Origin: Bacillota bacterium
GTDB taxonomy: Bacteria; Bacillota_A; Clostridia; Clostridiales; Clostridiaceae
DNA length: 7,321 nt
Direction: 5' to 3'
Assembly: GCA_021780795.1 (NCBI GenBank)
Contig: JAJXYA010000051.1
Coordinates: forward strand, 1-7,321
The notes under the pieces: model-generated
Database searches by the model: none
What the model saw: the letters and a program-made list of their open reading frames with translations, nothing else
What the model was told of the DNA's origin: nothing
Shown here: positions 1 through 5,890 of the stretch, piece after piece
How positions within the stretch are numbered: position 1 is the stretch's first letter
Layout of the letters: every line of letters starts with the position of its first letter
Made by a program: the position numbers and the translations under genes

Positions 1-474
1 CTCTTTTAAATCAGACAATATATCACTATATATGTTGCTGTTAATTAAAACTATTTTTTTACAACATTCTGAAAAAAATTCATGTGCATTTTCTTTATTA
101 AATCCATATATATCTATAATAATATGCTTCCATCTTTTTAGCCAACCAGGTGTTGTTAAATAATAACCGATGGAAGAAAAATATTTTAATAGAGCATCGC
201 CAGACAGTATTGATAAACATGATTCAAAAACATTTTCATCATCAAGATTTTCGTCCATTTTAAACTCTTTATGAATCGGAAGCAAAATTACTGCATCTTT
301 TTTGTAACCTGCTTCAATAAGCTTATTATATAATTTTTCCCTTTGATGCCTGCAATTTATACAATCCAACGGATAGTATTTAAATTCTATATTTACATTT
401 TTTAAGTTTCTTAAAATAATTTCTGCTTCACCTTTGAAACTTTCACAAATCAAAATACATAGTTTATCATCCAT
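1..474 (-). CDS. DUF1638-like protein of corrinoid methyltransferase operon (3' end beyond window)
   Basis: I read 158 residues from an ATG at 474 with no stop before the left edge, so the C-terminus is missing. The start is supported by TTGGAGA 8 bases upstream, inside the end of the preceding gene. The protein looks soluble, with no signal peptide or membrane segment. It opens with a beta-strand-like LCILICESF, has a CxxC-like pair in DCINC (Cys38 and Cys41), a strand AVILLPI near 61-67, and a GYYLTTPGWLKRW segment (about 103-115). That segment resembles the 'YxLTPGW' block I recall from DUF1638 proteins, a family of unknown function often found beside corrinoid proteins and UroD-like methyltransferases. 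It is the third gene of the operon, four bases after the UroD-like stop, so it is probably translationally coupled. Further cysteines (Cys136, Cys137) leave metal or corrinoid binding possible but unproven. The family call is from memory of the motif and is moderate. Confidence 0.6.
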   Translation of the reverse strand, partial: MDDKLCILICESFKGEAEIILRNLKNVNIEFKYYPLDCINCRHQREKLYNKLIEAGYKKDAVILLPIHKEFKMDENLDDENVFESCLSILSGDALLKYFSSIGYYLTTPGWLKRWKHIIIDIYGFNKENAHEFFSECCKKIVLINSNIYSDILSDLKE

Positions 475-478
475 AGTG

Positions 479-1522
479 TCATCTCCAATTTAAAGGATAT
501 CTACCCCACTTATTTACACTCTCTGAAATCTCAAAAAGAATATCCTCACTAACTTGATAAGGAATATCTCCTAAACTATCACATATAATAAAGCCACCAC
601 CAGCTCCAGCTTTTCTTATTGCATCCTTTACATTACTTTCAGCTTCCGCGCCATTCCACTTGCACATTTCAATTCCATTTAGATTTCCAAGTAATGTAGC
701 TCTTTTATTAACTTTCTTCTTTACTGAAGCTAAATCGTCAGTATGACTTACGAGAACAGCTTTAATACCAGCTTCAAGTATTTCCTCCAATATTGAAACT
801 GAACTTGCCGAAGAAGTAGCAATAGCAACATCACTTTTAATAGTCGGTATAGTTCTCTTTGCAGAAGGAAATCCAGTCTTTAAATAAATACTTTTAGGAA
901 TAATTGAAGATACACTTGTAGAATCTACAAATGTTATAAAGGTTGCCCCTGCCTTCAATTGCAAATTAGCCCATTCAGTGCAAAACATTTCATTAATTTT
1001 TATAAGATGTTCCAATAACTCTGGCTTTTCATAAATAAGTTCAATGTATTTACTAAAGCCTAATTGAAGAATAGGAAGTGAAAATGGTGATAAAACACTA
1101 CCAGTAATCGGTACTTGTGTTCCTACTTCACTCCTTAATATTGATATTGTTTCAAGACAATCTCCAAGAACTTTACAATTTTTAACATCCGGTAGCTGTA
1201 ACTTTAAAATATCATCAAAATTTTTTATTATTGGTTCCCCAGCATTAGGAGGACCTTCTTCACTGTATATAACTTCACTTCCAAAAGCTGCATACTCATG
1301 AGCAGCAGAATACAATGGATTTAAACAATCATTATTGAGTTTTTTTAAAAGGGCTAATTGTCCTCTTGCTACATTAATTGGTTTACTAAAATATTCTTTA
1401 ACAGACATATCTAAAAATTTTGCACAATAATGAGTACACATGAGGAATAAAGGAACTTTATCTGGTTCACCCATATTCATAGTTGTTAATACTCTTTCCA
1501 TAGAAGTATATTTTTTTTCCAT
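479..1522 (-). CDS. UroD/MtaA-family protein, putative corrinoid methyltransferase
   Basis: A 347-residue protein with the uroporphyrinogen decarboxylase-type TIM-barrel layout: N-terminal MERVLTTMNMGEPDKVP (8-24), PITGSVLSPFSLPILQLGF in the middle (138-156), and a C-terminal GDIPYQVSEDIL (318-329). True UroD has an Arg-containing substrate motif after its VP segment; here that region reads FLMCTHYCAKF, so a haem role is unlikely. The corrinoid-protein neighbour instead points to the MtaA/CmuA methyltransferase branch, which moves methyl groups between a corrinoid protein and a thiol or folate acceptor. The HxC zinc-ligand block expected before the 'ILExxxxxG' helix reads IATSSASS (234-241), so the usual ligands appear absent; Cys314 lies near where the third ligand is expected. 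The start at 1522 is chosen for AAGGAGG 7 bases upstream; an in-frame ATG at 1543 would place that ribosome site inside the gene. Its ATG overlaps the upstream TAA by one base. Fold is confident, activity is inferred. Confidence 0.82.
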   Translation of the reverse strand: MEKKYTSMERVLTTMNMGEPDKVPLFLMCTHYCAKFLDMSVKEYFSKPINVARGQLALLKKLNNDCLNPLYSAAHEYAAFGSEVIYSEEGPPNAGEPIIKNFDDILKLQLPDVKNCKVLGDCLETISILRSEVGTQVPITGSVLSPFSLPILQLGFSKYIELIYEKPELLEHLIKINEMFCTEWANLQLKAGATFITFVDSTSVSSIIPKSIYLKTGFPSAKRTIPTIKSDVAIATSSASSVSILEEILEAGIKAVLVSHTDDLASVKKKVNKRATLLGNLNGIEMCKWNGAEAESNVKDAIRKAGAGGGFIICDSLGDIPYQVSEDILFEISESVNKWGRYPLNWR

Positions 1523-2151
1523 TAGGCTTCCTCCTTCAACCACCTGTCTATTATAACAATATTATCAGCTGCACTTCTACCCATTTCATCCGCTCCCACT
1601 TGTTTCCAAAGCATGTTGTCCATTAAAAAAGGTGCCCCTCCAACTAATATTTTAACTTTAGCTTTCTTTTCATGAAACATTTGAGATATTTTCTTAATTT
1701 TCAAAGCAGAAGGATACATCAATACCGATATAATAATTATTTTTATTCCATCTTTCGTGACTTTATTTATTATTTCCTCTGGATCGTTTATAGAGCCGTA
1801 ATCGATAAGGTTAAATCCACTAGACCTTAAAACAGCACTAACAATTTTCTTTCCAAGAGTGTGATAAGACTCAAGAGACATAATTGCAATTGGACAAGTA
1901 TTTTTAATGGGTAATTTTTTTTCAATCAAAATAGAATTAACAATTTCCTCACAAAGTCTACTGCTCATATATACTTGTGACAGAGCTACTTCTCCCTTTT
2001 CCCACTTATCTCCAATAGATGTTAAAGACTTAACTATATACTCATCAATAAAATCCATTCCATTTTTCTCTTTTAAAAAATGCCCCACAATTTTATTAAC
2101 TTCTAATTTATTATAATTAAGCAAAGCTTCTTCAAATGCTTCCCAGTTCAT
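1522..2151 (-). CDS. Corrinoid (cobalamin-binding) protein, MtbC/MtaC-like
   Basis: A 209-residue protein with the two-domain plan of small methyltransferase corrinoid proteins. An N-terminal helical bundle contains IGDKWEKGEVALSQVYMSSRL (about 46-66), followed by a Rossmann-like B12-binding domain. The cobalt-ligand motif is S95-Y-H97-T-L-G100 followed by KKIVSAVLRSSGF; His97 is the expected lower cobalt ligand. An SxL motif is at 142-144 (SVL), and ILVGGAP (168-174) fits the loop that holds the nucleotide tail. The usual Asp two residues before the His is Ser here. It is first in the operon and would carry the methyl-cobalt intermediate for the UroD-family partner. The start at 2151 is preferred because GGGGAGG lies 8 bases upstream. 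The frame extends to an ATG at 2250, but that would add 33 Asn-rich, low-complexity residues with no ribosome site seen. Family assignment is strong; the substrate is unknown. Confidence 0.88.
   Translation of the reverse strand: MNWEAFEEALLNYNKLEVNKIVGHFLKEKNGMDFIDEYIVKSLTSIGDKWEKGEVALSQVYMSSRLCEEIVNSILIEKKLPIKNTCPIAIMSLESYHTLGKKIVSAVLRSSGFNLIDYGSINDPEEIINKVTKDGIKIIIISVLMYPSALKIKKISQMFHEKKAKVKILVGGAPFLMDNMLWKQVGADEMGRSAADNIVIIDRWLKEEA
1530..1536 (-). promoter_or_regulatory. Ribosome binding site fixing the UroD-like start
   Basis: AAGGAGG on the minus strand, 7 bases before the ATG at 1522. It lies inside the last codons of the corrinoid-protein gene and rules out the longer start at 1543, which would lie upstream of this site. 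Confidence 0.85.
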
Positions 2152-2159
2152 AATCTTGC

Positions 2160-2166
2160 CCTCCCC
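2160..2166 (-). promoter_or_regulatory. Ribosome binding site fixing the corrinoid-protein start
   Basis: GGGGAGG on the minus strand, 8 bases before the ATG at 2151. It favours the 209-residue protein over the form starting at 2250. Confidence 0.8.
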
Positions 2167-2270
2167 TTTAACATTAACTCCCTTAAAAACCAATACAATA
2201 ATATTCAAATCATTACAATTATTATACTCCTTATTATTATATTTTCCCATATTTTTTTAAGTTCATTTTT

Positions 2271-2300
2271 ATTATATGTTTAATTTAATTAAAAAAGCAA
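2271..2300 (-). promoter_or_regulatory. Candidate sigma-A promoter of the corrinoid operon
   Basis: On the minus strand TTGCTT (2300-2295) is followed after 18 bases by a perfect TATAAT (2276-2271). Transcription would start near 2264, leaving a leader of about 113 bases before the corrinoid gene. The surroundings are so AT-rich that other TATAAT-like boxes exist (for example near 2240), so this is a best guess. Confidence 0.45.
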
Positions 2301-2307
2301 AACAAAA

Positions 2308-2336
2308 TGATAAATAAGATCAATTTATGATATAAT
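2308..2336 (+). promoter_or_regulatory. Candidate extended -10 promoter of the AraC_N regulator gene
   Basis: TATAAT at 2331-2336 is preceded by TG at 2328-2329, giving a perfect extended -10 (TGnTATAAT). A weak -35, TGATAA, lies 17 bases upstream at 2308-2313. The start point would be about 2343, some 30 bases before the gene's ATG. Confidence 0.6.
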
Positions 2337-2374
2337 AAAATCATTTAAATTATGCAAAAGGAGTTGCTTTATAA

Positions 2375-3325
2375 ATGATGAACGAACCTACTGAATATTC
2401 AATTTCTAGAGCAGCTGATATCGCTTCTGGAACTCTTGAAGATGAAACATCGAAGCTAAGACGTATCCTATACAATCAAACCCCACAGGATGGTACCTTT
2501 AGTCAGCGTATTCCAGGTTTACATATAAATCGCTATTCAAATAGGGAAATGAACATAATGAAAACCTTCTTCTTGCCCTCATTATTAATTGTTGCACAAG
2601 GAAAAAAGACTGTTACTTTAGGTAAAGAAAGCTATGAAGTAGGCAGTTCACAAATGCTTATGTTCCCAGTTTCATTACCAATTGCACTCCAAACCACACA
2701 AGCTAGCATTTCTAAACCCTTCCTAAGTGTAGGCTTGGAGCTATCACCTCAAAAAATATCGGAGCTGGTCCTAAAAGTGTATCCTAATGGTCTCCCTACT
2801 ATTCGTCAGAGAAGTGCTGTTTACTTAAGTTATGCAGACTCTGGCATTATTAATGCAGTAATTAGGCTTGTGGAATGTCTTAAAAGTCCTAGCGATACTA
2901 ATTTATTAGCACCACTTGTGTTAGAAGAAATTTTGATACGAATACTACGCAGCAAAATCGGTGTAATGGTTGCTGAAATGGGCTTTGCAGATTCTAGCAT
3001 TCAAAGAGTTGGTAAGGCAATTTCCTGGCTTCGTGATAACTTCAAAGAACAGATAAAGATTACAGATTTAGCTCAGTTGGTGCACATGAGTGAATCATCT
3101 TTTCACGAACATTTTAAATCAGTTACTTCTATGAGCCCTTTGCAATACCAAAAAGCACTACGTCTTCATGAAGCTAAAAATCTAATGATCTCTCAATCAA
3201 TGGATGCTCGCACTGCAGGTCAGCTAGTTGGATATTCCAGTGATTCTCAATTCAGTAGAGATTACAATCGTTTTTTTGGAAAACCTCCCAAAAAAGATAT
3301 AGCGAGTTTACGTCAACAAACGTAA
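2375..3325 (+). CDS. AraC-family transcriptional regulator (AraC_N type)
   Basis: A 316-residue regulator. Residues about 25-190 match the AraC_N sensing domain rather than a sugar-binding cupin: FLPSLLIVAQGKKTVTLGKESYEVG (66-90) is the typical 'xxQGxKxxxxGxxxY' segment. Residues about 210-310 form the double helix-turn-helix DNA-binding domain. The first HTH is ITDLAQLVHMSESSFHEHFK (229-248); the second includes AGQLVGYSSDSQFSRDYNRFFG (281-302), ending in the conserved GKPPKKD. The ATG at 2375 follows AAAGGAG by 11 bases, rather long; a second ATG comes directly after it, but spacing favours the first. The SDR gene follows 147 bases downstream on the same strand, a pairing I recall as common for this type of regulator, so it probably controls that gene. 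The inducer is unknown. Confidence 0.92.
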   Translation: MMNEPTEYSISRAADIASGTLEDETSKLRRILYNQTPQDGTFSQRIPGLHINRYSNREMNIMKTFFLPSLLIVAQGKKTVTLGKESYEVGSSQMLMFPVSLPIALQTTQASISKPFLSVGLELSPQKISELVLKVYPNGLPTIRQRSAVYLSYADSGIINAVIRLVECLKSPSDTNLLAPLVLEEILIRILRSKIGVMVAEMGFADSSIQRVGKAISWLRDNFKEQIKITDLAQLVHMSESSFHEHFKSVTSMSPLQYQKALRLHEAKNLMISQSMDARTAGQLVGYSSDSQFSRDYNRFFGKPPKKDIASLRQQT

Positions 3326-3371
3326 AATTAAATCTATCAAATTTAATGATATTTAAAAAGACATTTTCGGA

Positions 3372-3430
3372 GGATTAGGCAAGAATCAAAGGAAAATATG
3401 CAAATTTTTTTATAAAATTCACGATAAAAT
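3372..3430 (+). promoter_or_regulatory. Candidate operator and weak promoter ahead of the SDR gene
   Basis: The 147-base gap between the regulator and the SDR gene is AT-rich except for ggattaggcaagaatcaaa at 3372-3390. Downstream lie -10-like TATAAA (3411-3416) and TAAAAT (3425-3430) boxes without a good -35, as expected of an activator-dependent promoter. I associate 'GGATTAGGCAAGA' from memory with genes next to AraC_N regulators; this is not verified. No terminator hairpin was seen after the regulator, so read-through from its promoter is also possible. Confidence 0.4.
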
Positions 3431-3472
3431 GAAATCATAGATAAATAATATCATTGTTAGGAGGAATTTATT

Positions 3473-4363
3473 ATGCGTATTTTTGTTACTGGTGCAACAG
3501 GATTTATTGGTTCTGCTGTGGTTCATCAGCTAATCGAAGCAGGACACGATGTTCTTGGGCTTGCACGCTCAGAGGAATCGGCAAAAGCACTATCCTTAGC
3601 TGGAGCTACAGCTCATCGTGGTTCTTTGGAGGATATTGTAAGCCTTCGTCGAGGAGCCGCTATGTGCGATGGTGTTATACACACAGCCTTTATGCCTATC
3701 GCGGCTGTTTCTTCCAATCCTGCTATTGCTTGTGAAACAGATCTTCGTGTTATCGAAGCACTTGGAGAAGAGCTTGAAAATTCTGGGCGTCCTTTAGTTA
3801 TTACTTCTGCTATAGCAGTGCTCAAACAAGGTATAATTGGCACAGAAAAAGATATGGGTGACTCCACTGCACTTGGTGCTTTACGTATCCCATCTGAAAA
3901 AATAGCTCTTTCATTAGCTTCCAAAGGCGTAAGAACATCGATAGTTCGCCTTCCTCCATCAGTACATGGAGATGACAAGCATGGCTTTATCCCTACTCTT
4001 ATTAATATTGCCAGTACTAAAGGAATCTCAGCCTATATTAATGACGGCACTAATTGCTATTCTGCAGTTCATCGTGAAGATGCTGCAAAGCTTTTTAGGT
4101 TGGCAGTAGAAAAAGCACCAGCTGGGTCAATCCTTCACGGTGTAGCAGAAGAAGGTGTTCTATTTAAAGATATAGCTGCAGCAATCGGTCATCGCTTAAA
4201 TTTGCCTGTAACATCATTATCTAGAGAGGCTGCAGAAAAACACTTCAGTTGGTTTGCACCTTTTGCTGCCATTGACAGTCCCGCTTCTAGCGATTTAACA
4301 AGGAAGCTTCTTGGATGGGAACCTATAAAAACAGGCCTAGTTTCAAGTATAAATATAAAATAA
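3473..4363 (+). CDS. Atypical SDR-family NAD(P)-binding oxidoreductase (epimerase/dehydratase-like)
   Basis: A 296-residue extended-type SDR. The N-terminal Rossmann motif TGATGFIG (6-13) is intact, and Arg32 in GLARS after the second strand suggests NADP(H) preference. VITSAIAVL (109-117) gives the usual Ser region (Ser112). The catalytic YxxxK is not present: the region reads ALRIPSEKIAL (136-146), with Ile139 at the Tyr position and Lys143 kept. This RxxSE pattern followed by VRLPPSVHGDDKHGFIP (158-174) is what I know from the atypical SDR group often annotated simply as 'SDR family oxidoreductase', whose substrates are mostly unknown. The C-terminal part ends with the common LGWEP (280-284). 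AGGAGG lies 8 bases before the ATG. It sits downstream of an AraC_N regulator and ends at a strong terminator. Its base composition is clearly more GC-rich than the flanks. Family is confident, substrate unknown. Confidence 0.9.
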   Translation: MRIFVTGATGFIGSAVVHQLIEAGHDVLGLARSEESAKALSLAGATAHRGSLEDIVSLRRGAAMCDGVIHTAFMPIAAVSSNPAIACETDLRVIEALGEELENSGRPLVITSAIAVLKQGIIGTEKDMGDSTALGALRIPSEKIALSLASKGVRTSIVRLPPSVHGDDKHGFIPTLINIASTKGISAYINDGTNCYSAVHREDAAKLFRLAVEKAPAGSILHGVAEEGVLFKDIAAAIGHRLNLPVTSLSREAAEKHFSWFAPFAAIDSPASSDLTRKLLGWEPIKTGLVSSINIK

Positions 4364-4367
4364 AAAT

Positions 4368-4411
4368 AAGGCAGGCTACTTATTTAATTAATAAGTAACT
4401 GCCTTGTTTTT
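4368..4411. terminator. Bidirectional rho-independent terminator between SDR and MATE genes
   Basis: AAGGCAG (4368-4374) pairs with CTGCCTT (4399-4405). An inner stem TACTTATT (4377-4384) pairs with AATAAGTA (4390-4397), separated by a small GC/A bulge and closed by a five-base loop. On the plus strand it is followed by GTTTTT (4406-4411). On the minus strand the complement of the A-rich run at 4351-4367 supplies the T-tract. It would terminate both converging genes. Confidence 0.85.
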
Positions 4412-5770
4412 CCAGCTACCCCTCTTCCACCTAATTAATAATAATATACCTCTAACTACCTCATCTAGTGCCATACCTATCCAAACTCCAACAAGACCTA
4501 AATGAAAATTTATACCTAGAATATATCCTATTCCAACGGAAAATCCCCATTGAGATAATATCCCAAGCACCGTTGGAAATTTAACATCTCCTGCAGCTTG
4601 CATCGCATTAATGATTACTAGATTGCAGCTTCTACCAAACTCTAGCAATATAGTGATAAGCATAATTTTTTCTCCTAAATTAATAATTTCCTTGTTACTT
4701 GTAAATAACTTAAAAGTAAAGCTGCTAATTAGGAAATTAATAGTTGCTATTAAAATGGCTACAATAATTGCTATCTGTAAAGTTTTCATAACTCTTTTAT
4801 AAGCAAATGGTTCATCTTTATCACCAATTGCGTGTCCAACAATTATAGAAGTTGCAATTCCAACTGATAATGAAAATAAATATGAAAAATTACTTAATAA
4901 ATTGCTATATATTTTTGTAGTAATTGCTACTATTCCTAAAGTATTTACAAACATAGTAACTACAATTTGAGAAATATTATATGATATATTTTGTCCTGCC
5001 GTTGGTATTCCTAACCTTATCAATTTTATAACTATATCTTTTGGAAATGGCCTCATATATTTAATAGAAATTTTACCGTCAATAAACTTATTAAAAATCA
5101 CTAATGCAATAACTAATCCCACTATCTTACTGCAGGTTGTGGATATTGCTACCCCTTCAACACCTAGTTTTAAATATTTCAAAGGTCCATATAAAACAAA
5201 ATAATCACCAATTATGTTAAGTACATTCATTCCAAAAGAAATAACCATTCCAATCATAGTTTTACCATTACTTCTGAATATTTGTGTAAAGGAGTTAAAA
5301 ATTGCATCAATAAATATAAAGCCTCCTAGTATCTCAATAAATTTATTTGCATCATTAAACATTTCTGCTGGTACCCTCATAAAGTGTAATAATGCTCCAC
5401 TTCCAAAAAATATTATGATGCTTATAAATGCACTTAATAATAAATTAAAGGTGACAGAAACCGTATAGATTATATTTATTTGTTCTTTCAACTTAGCTCC
5501 TAGATACTGCGAGATAATGACCCCTGTAGCACTAGAAATAATTGAAAAAGCTAAAGTTAAGAAACCTAAAAGTTGATTAGCATTTCCAACTGCACCTACT
5601 GCTGTATCTGAATAATTGCTAAGCATTATTGAATCAATATATCCTAATGACATAACAAGAAAGGTTTGAACAAAAATTGGCCAAGTTAATTTAAACAAGG
5701 AAGAATTTTTTATATCACTAATTTCTTCAGTCTTCCTTATATTTTTATTTTTCCATAAATAATTTAACAT
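4388..5770 (-). CDS. MATE-family multidrug efflux transporter
   Basis: A 460-residue membrane protein with about twelve hydrophobic segments, the normal length and layout of MATE cation- or proton-coupled exporters. The first membrane helix (about 29-50) includes LGYIDSIMLSNYS with Asp46, at the place of the TM1 acidic residue usual in the family. The cytoplasmic-type break VPAEMFNDANKFIEI follows (133-147), and GIPTAGQNISYNISQ opens the second half. The C-terminus VVRGILLLIRWKRGSW is the usual MATE ending. The start at 5770 is chosen for AGGAG 8 bases upstream; the frame runs open to an ATG at 5854, which would add 28 residues and overlap the promoter region. The gene is divergent from an AraC regulator, which may control it. 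The stop codon falls in the loop of the shared terminator. Exported substrates cannot be read from the sequence. Confidence 0.9.
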   Translation of the reverse strand: MLNYLWKNKNIRKTEEISDIKNSSLFKLTWPIFVQTFLVMSLGYIDSIMLSNYSDTAVGAVGNANQLLGFLTLAFSIISSATGVIISQYLGAKLKEQINIIYTVSVTFNLLLSAFISIIIFFGSGALLHFMRVPAEMFNDANKFIEILGGFIFIDAIFNSFTQIFRSNGKTMIGMVISFGMNVLNIIGDYFVLYGPLKYLKLGVEGVAISTTCSKIVGLVIALVIFNKFIDGKISIKYMRPFPKDIVIKLIRLGIPTAGQNISYNISQIVVTMFVNTLGIVAITTKIYSNLLSNFSYLFSLSVGIATSIIVGHAIGDKDEPFAYKRVMKTLQIAIIVAILIATINFLISSFTFKLFTSNKEIINLGEKIMLITILLEFGRSCNLVIINAMQAAGDVKFPTVLGILSQWGFSVGIGYILGINFHLGLVGVWIGMALDEVVRGILLLIRWKRGSWKNKAVTY

Positions 5771-5778
5771 TGTGTTAT

Positions 5779-5783
5779 CTCCT
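5779..5783 (-). promoter_or_regulatory. Ribosome binding site fixing the MATE start
   Basis: AGGAG on the minus strand, 8 bases before the ATG at 5770. It favours the 460-residue protein over the upstream ATG at 5854. Confidence 0.8.
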
Positions 5784-5810
5784 ATCAATTTGACTATATA
5801 TTTTAATGAT

Positions 5811-5816
5811 ATTATA
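5811..5816 (-). promoter_or_regulatory. Candidate -10 box of the MATE gene
   Basis: A perfect TATAAT on the minus strand, which would start transcription near 5804 and leave a leader of about 34 bases. No acceptable -35 is found 16-19 bases upstream, consistent with a promoter that needs an activator, but chance is possible in such AT-rich DNA. Confidence 0.35.
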
Positions 5817-5826
5817 ATTAAAATAA

Positions 5827-5835
5827 TGTTAAAAT
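5827..5835 (+). promoter_or_regulatory. Candidate extended -10 of the cupin AraC gene
   Basis: TG at 5827-5828, one base, then TAAAAT at 5830-5835 form an extended -10, with a start point near 5842. The -35 is poor. A TTGACA at 5846-5851 looks like a -35, but no suitable -10 follows it before the ribosome site. Confidence 0.3.
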
Positions 5836-5843
5836 TCTTGCAG

Positions 5844-5864
5844 TATTGACACAATTATTAACAC
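5844..5864 (+). repeat. 12-base-period direct repeat, candidate operator in the MATE/AraC divergent region
   Basis: TATTGACAC (5844-5852) and TATTAACAC (5856-5864) differ at one base and are spaced 12 bases start to start, about one helical turn. The pair is centred near -50 relative to the candidate MATE start point and 27-47 bases before the AraC ATG. Its binding by the adjacent AraC protein is inference. Confidence 0.4.
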
Positions 5865-5890
5865 TATCTTGCTAAAAAGGAGTTTGATTT

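Noticed and set aside
479..1522. True haem-pathway uroporphyrinogen decarboxylase (hemE)
   Set aside because: The Arg-containing N-terminal substrate motif of HemE is absent, and the neighbours are a corrinoid protein and a DUF1638-like protein, not haem genes.
2152..2250. N-terminal extension of the corrinoid protein to an ATG at 2250
   Set aside because: The added 33 residues are Asn-rich and low in complexity, unlike corrinoid proteins, and the strong ribosome site lies directly before the internal ATG at 2151.
3368..3400. GGAGG at 3369-3373 and AAAGGAAA before an ATG at 3398 as a small gene start
   Set aside because: The ATG is followed after only a few codons by TAA, so no meaningful product results; the stretch is better seen as a possible operator.
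3454..3735. 93-codon plus-strand frame overlapping the SDR start
   Set aside because: The product is rich in Cys, Trp, Ser and Tyr with no family resemblance, as expected of an out-of-frame reading; the SDR frame has the ribosome site and the Rossmann motif.
3613..3978. 121-codon open frame on the minus strand inside the SDR gene
   Set aside because: It lies antisense to a well-supported SDR gene, has no recognisable domain and no ribosome site was noted; it is a by-product of the SDR's codon pattern.
5771..5854. N-terminal extension of the MATE protein to an ATG at 5854
   Set aside because: It would translate through the candidate -10 box and the AGGAG site; MATE proteins normally start shortly before the first membrane helix, as from 5770.
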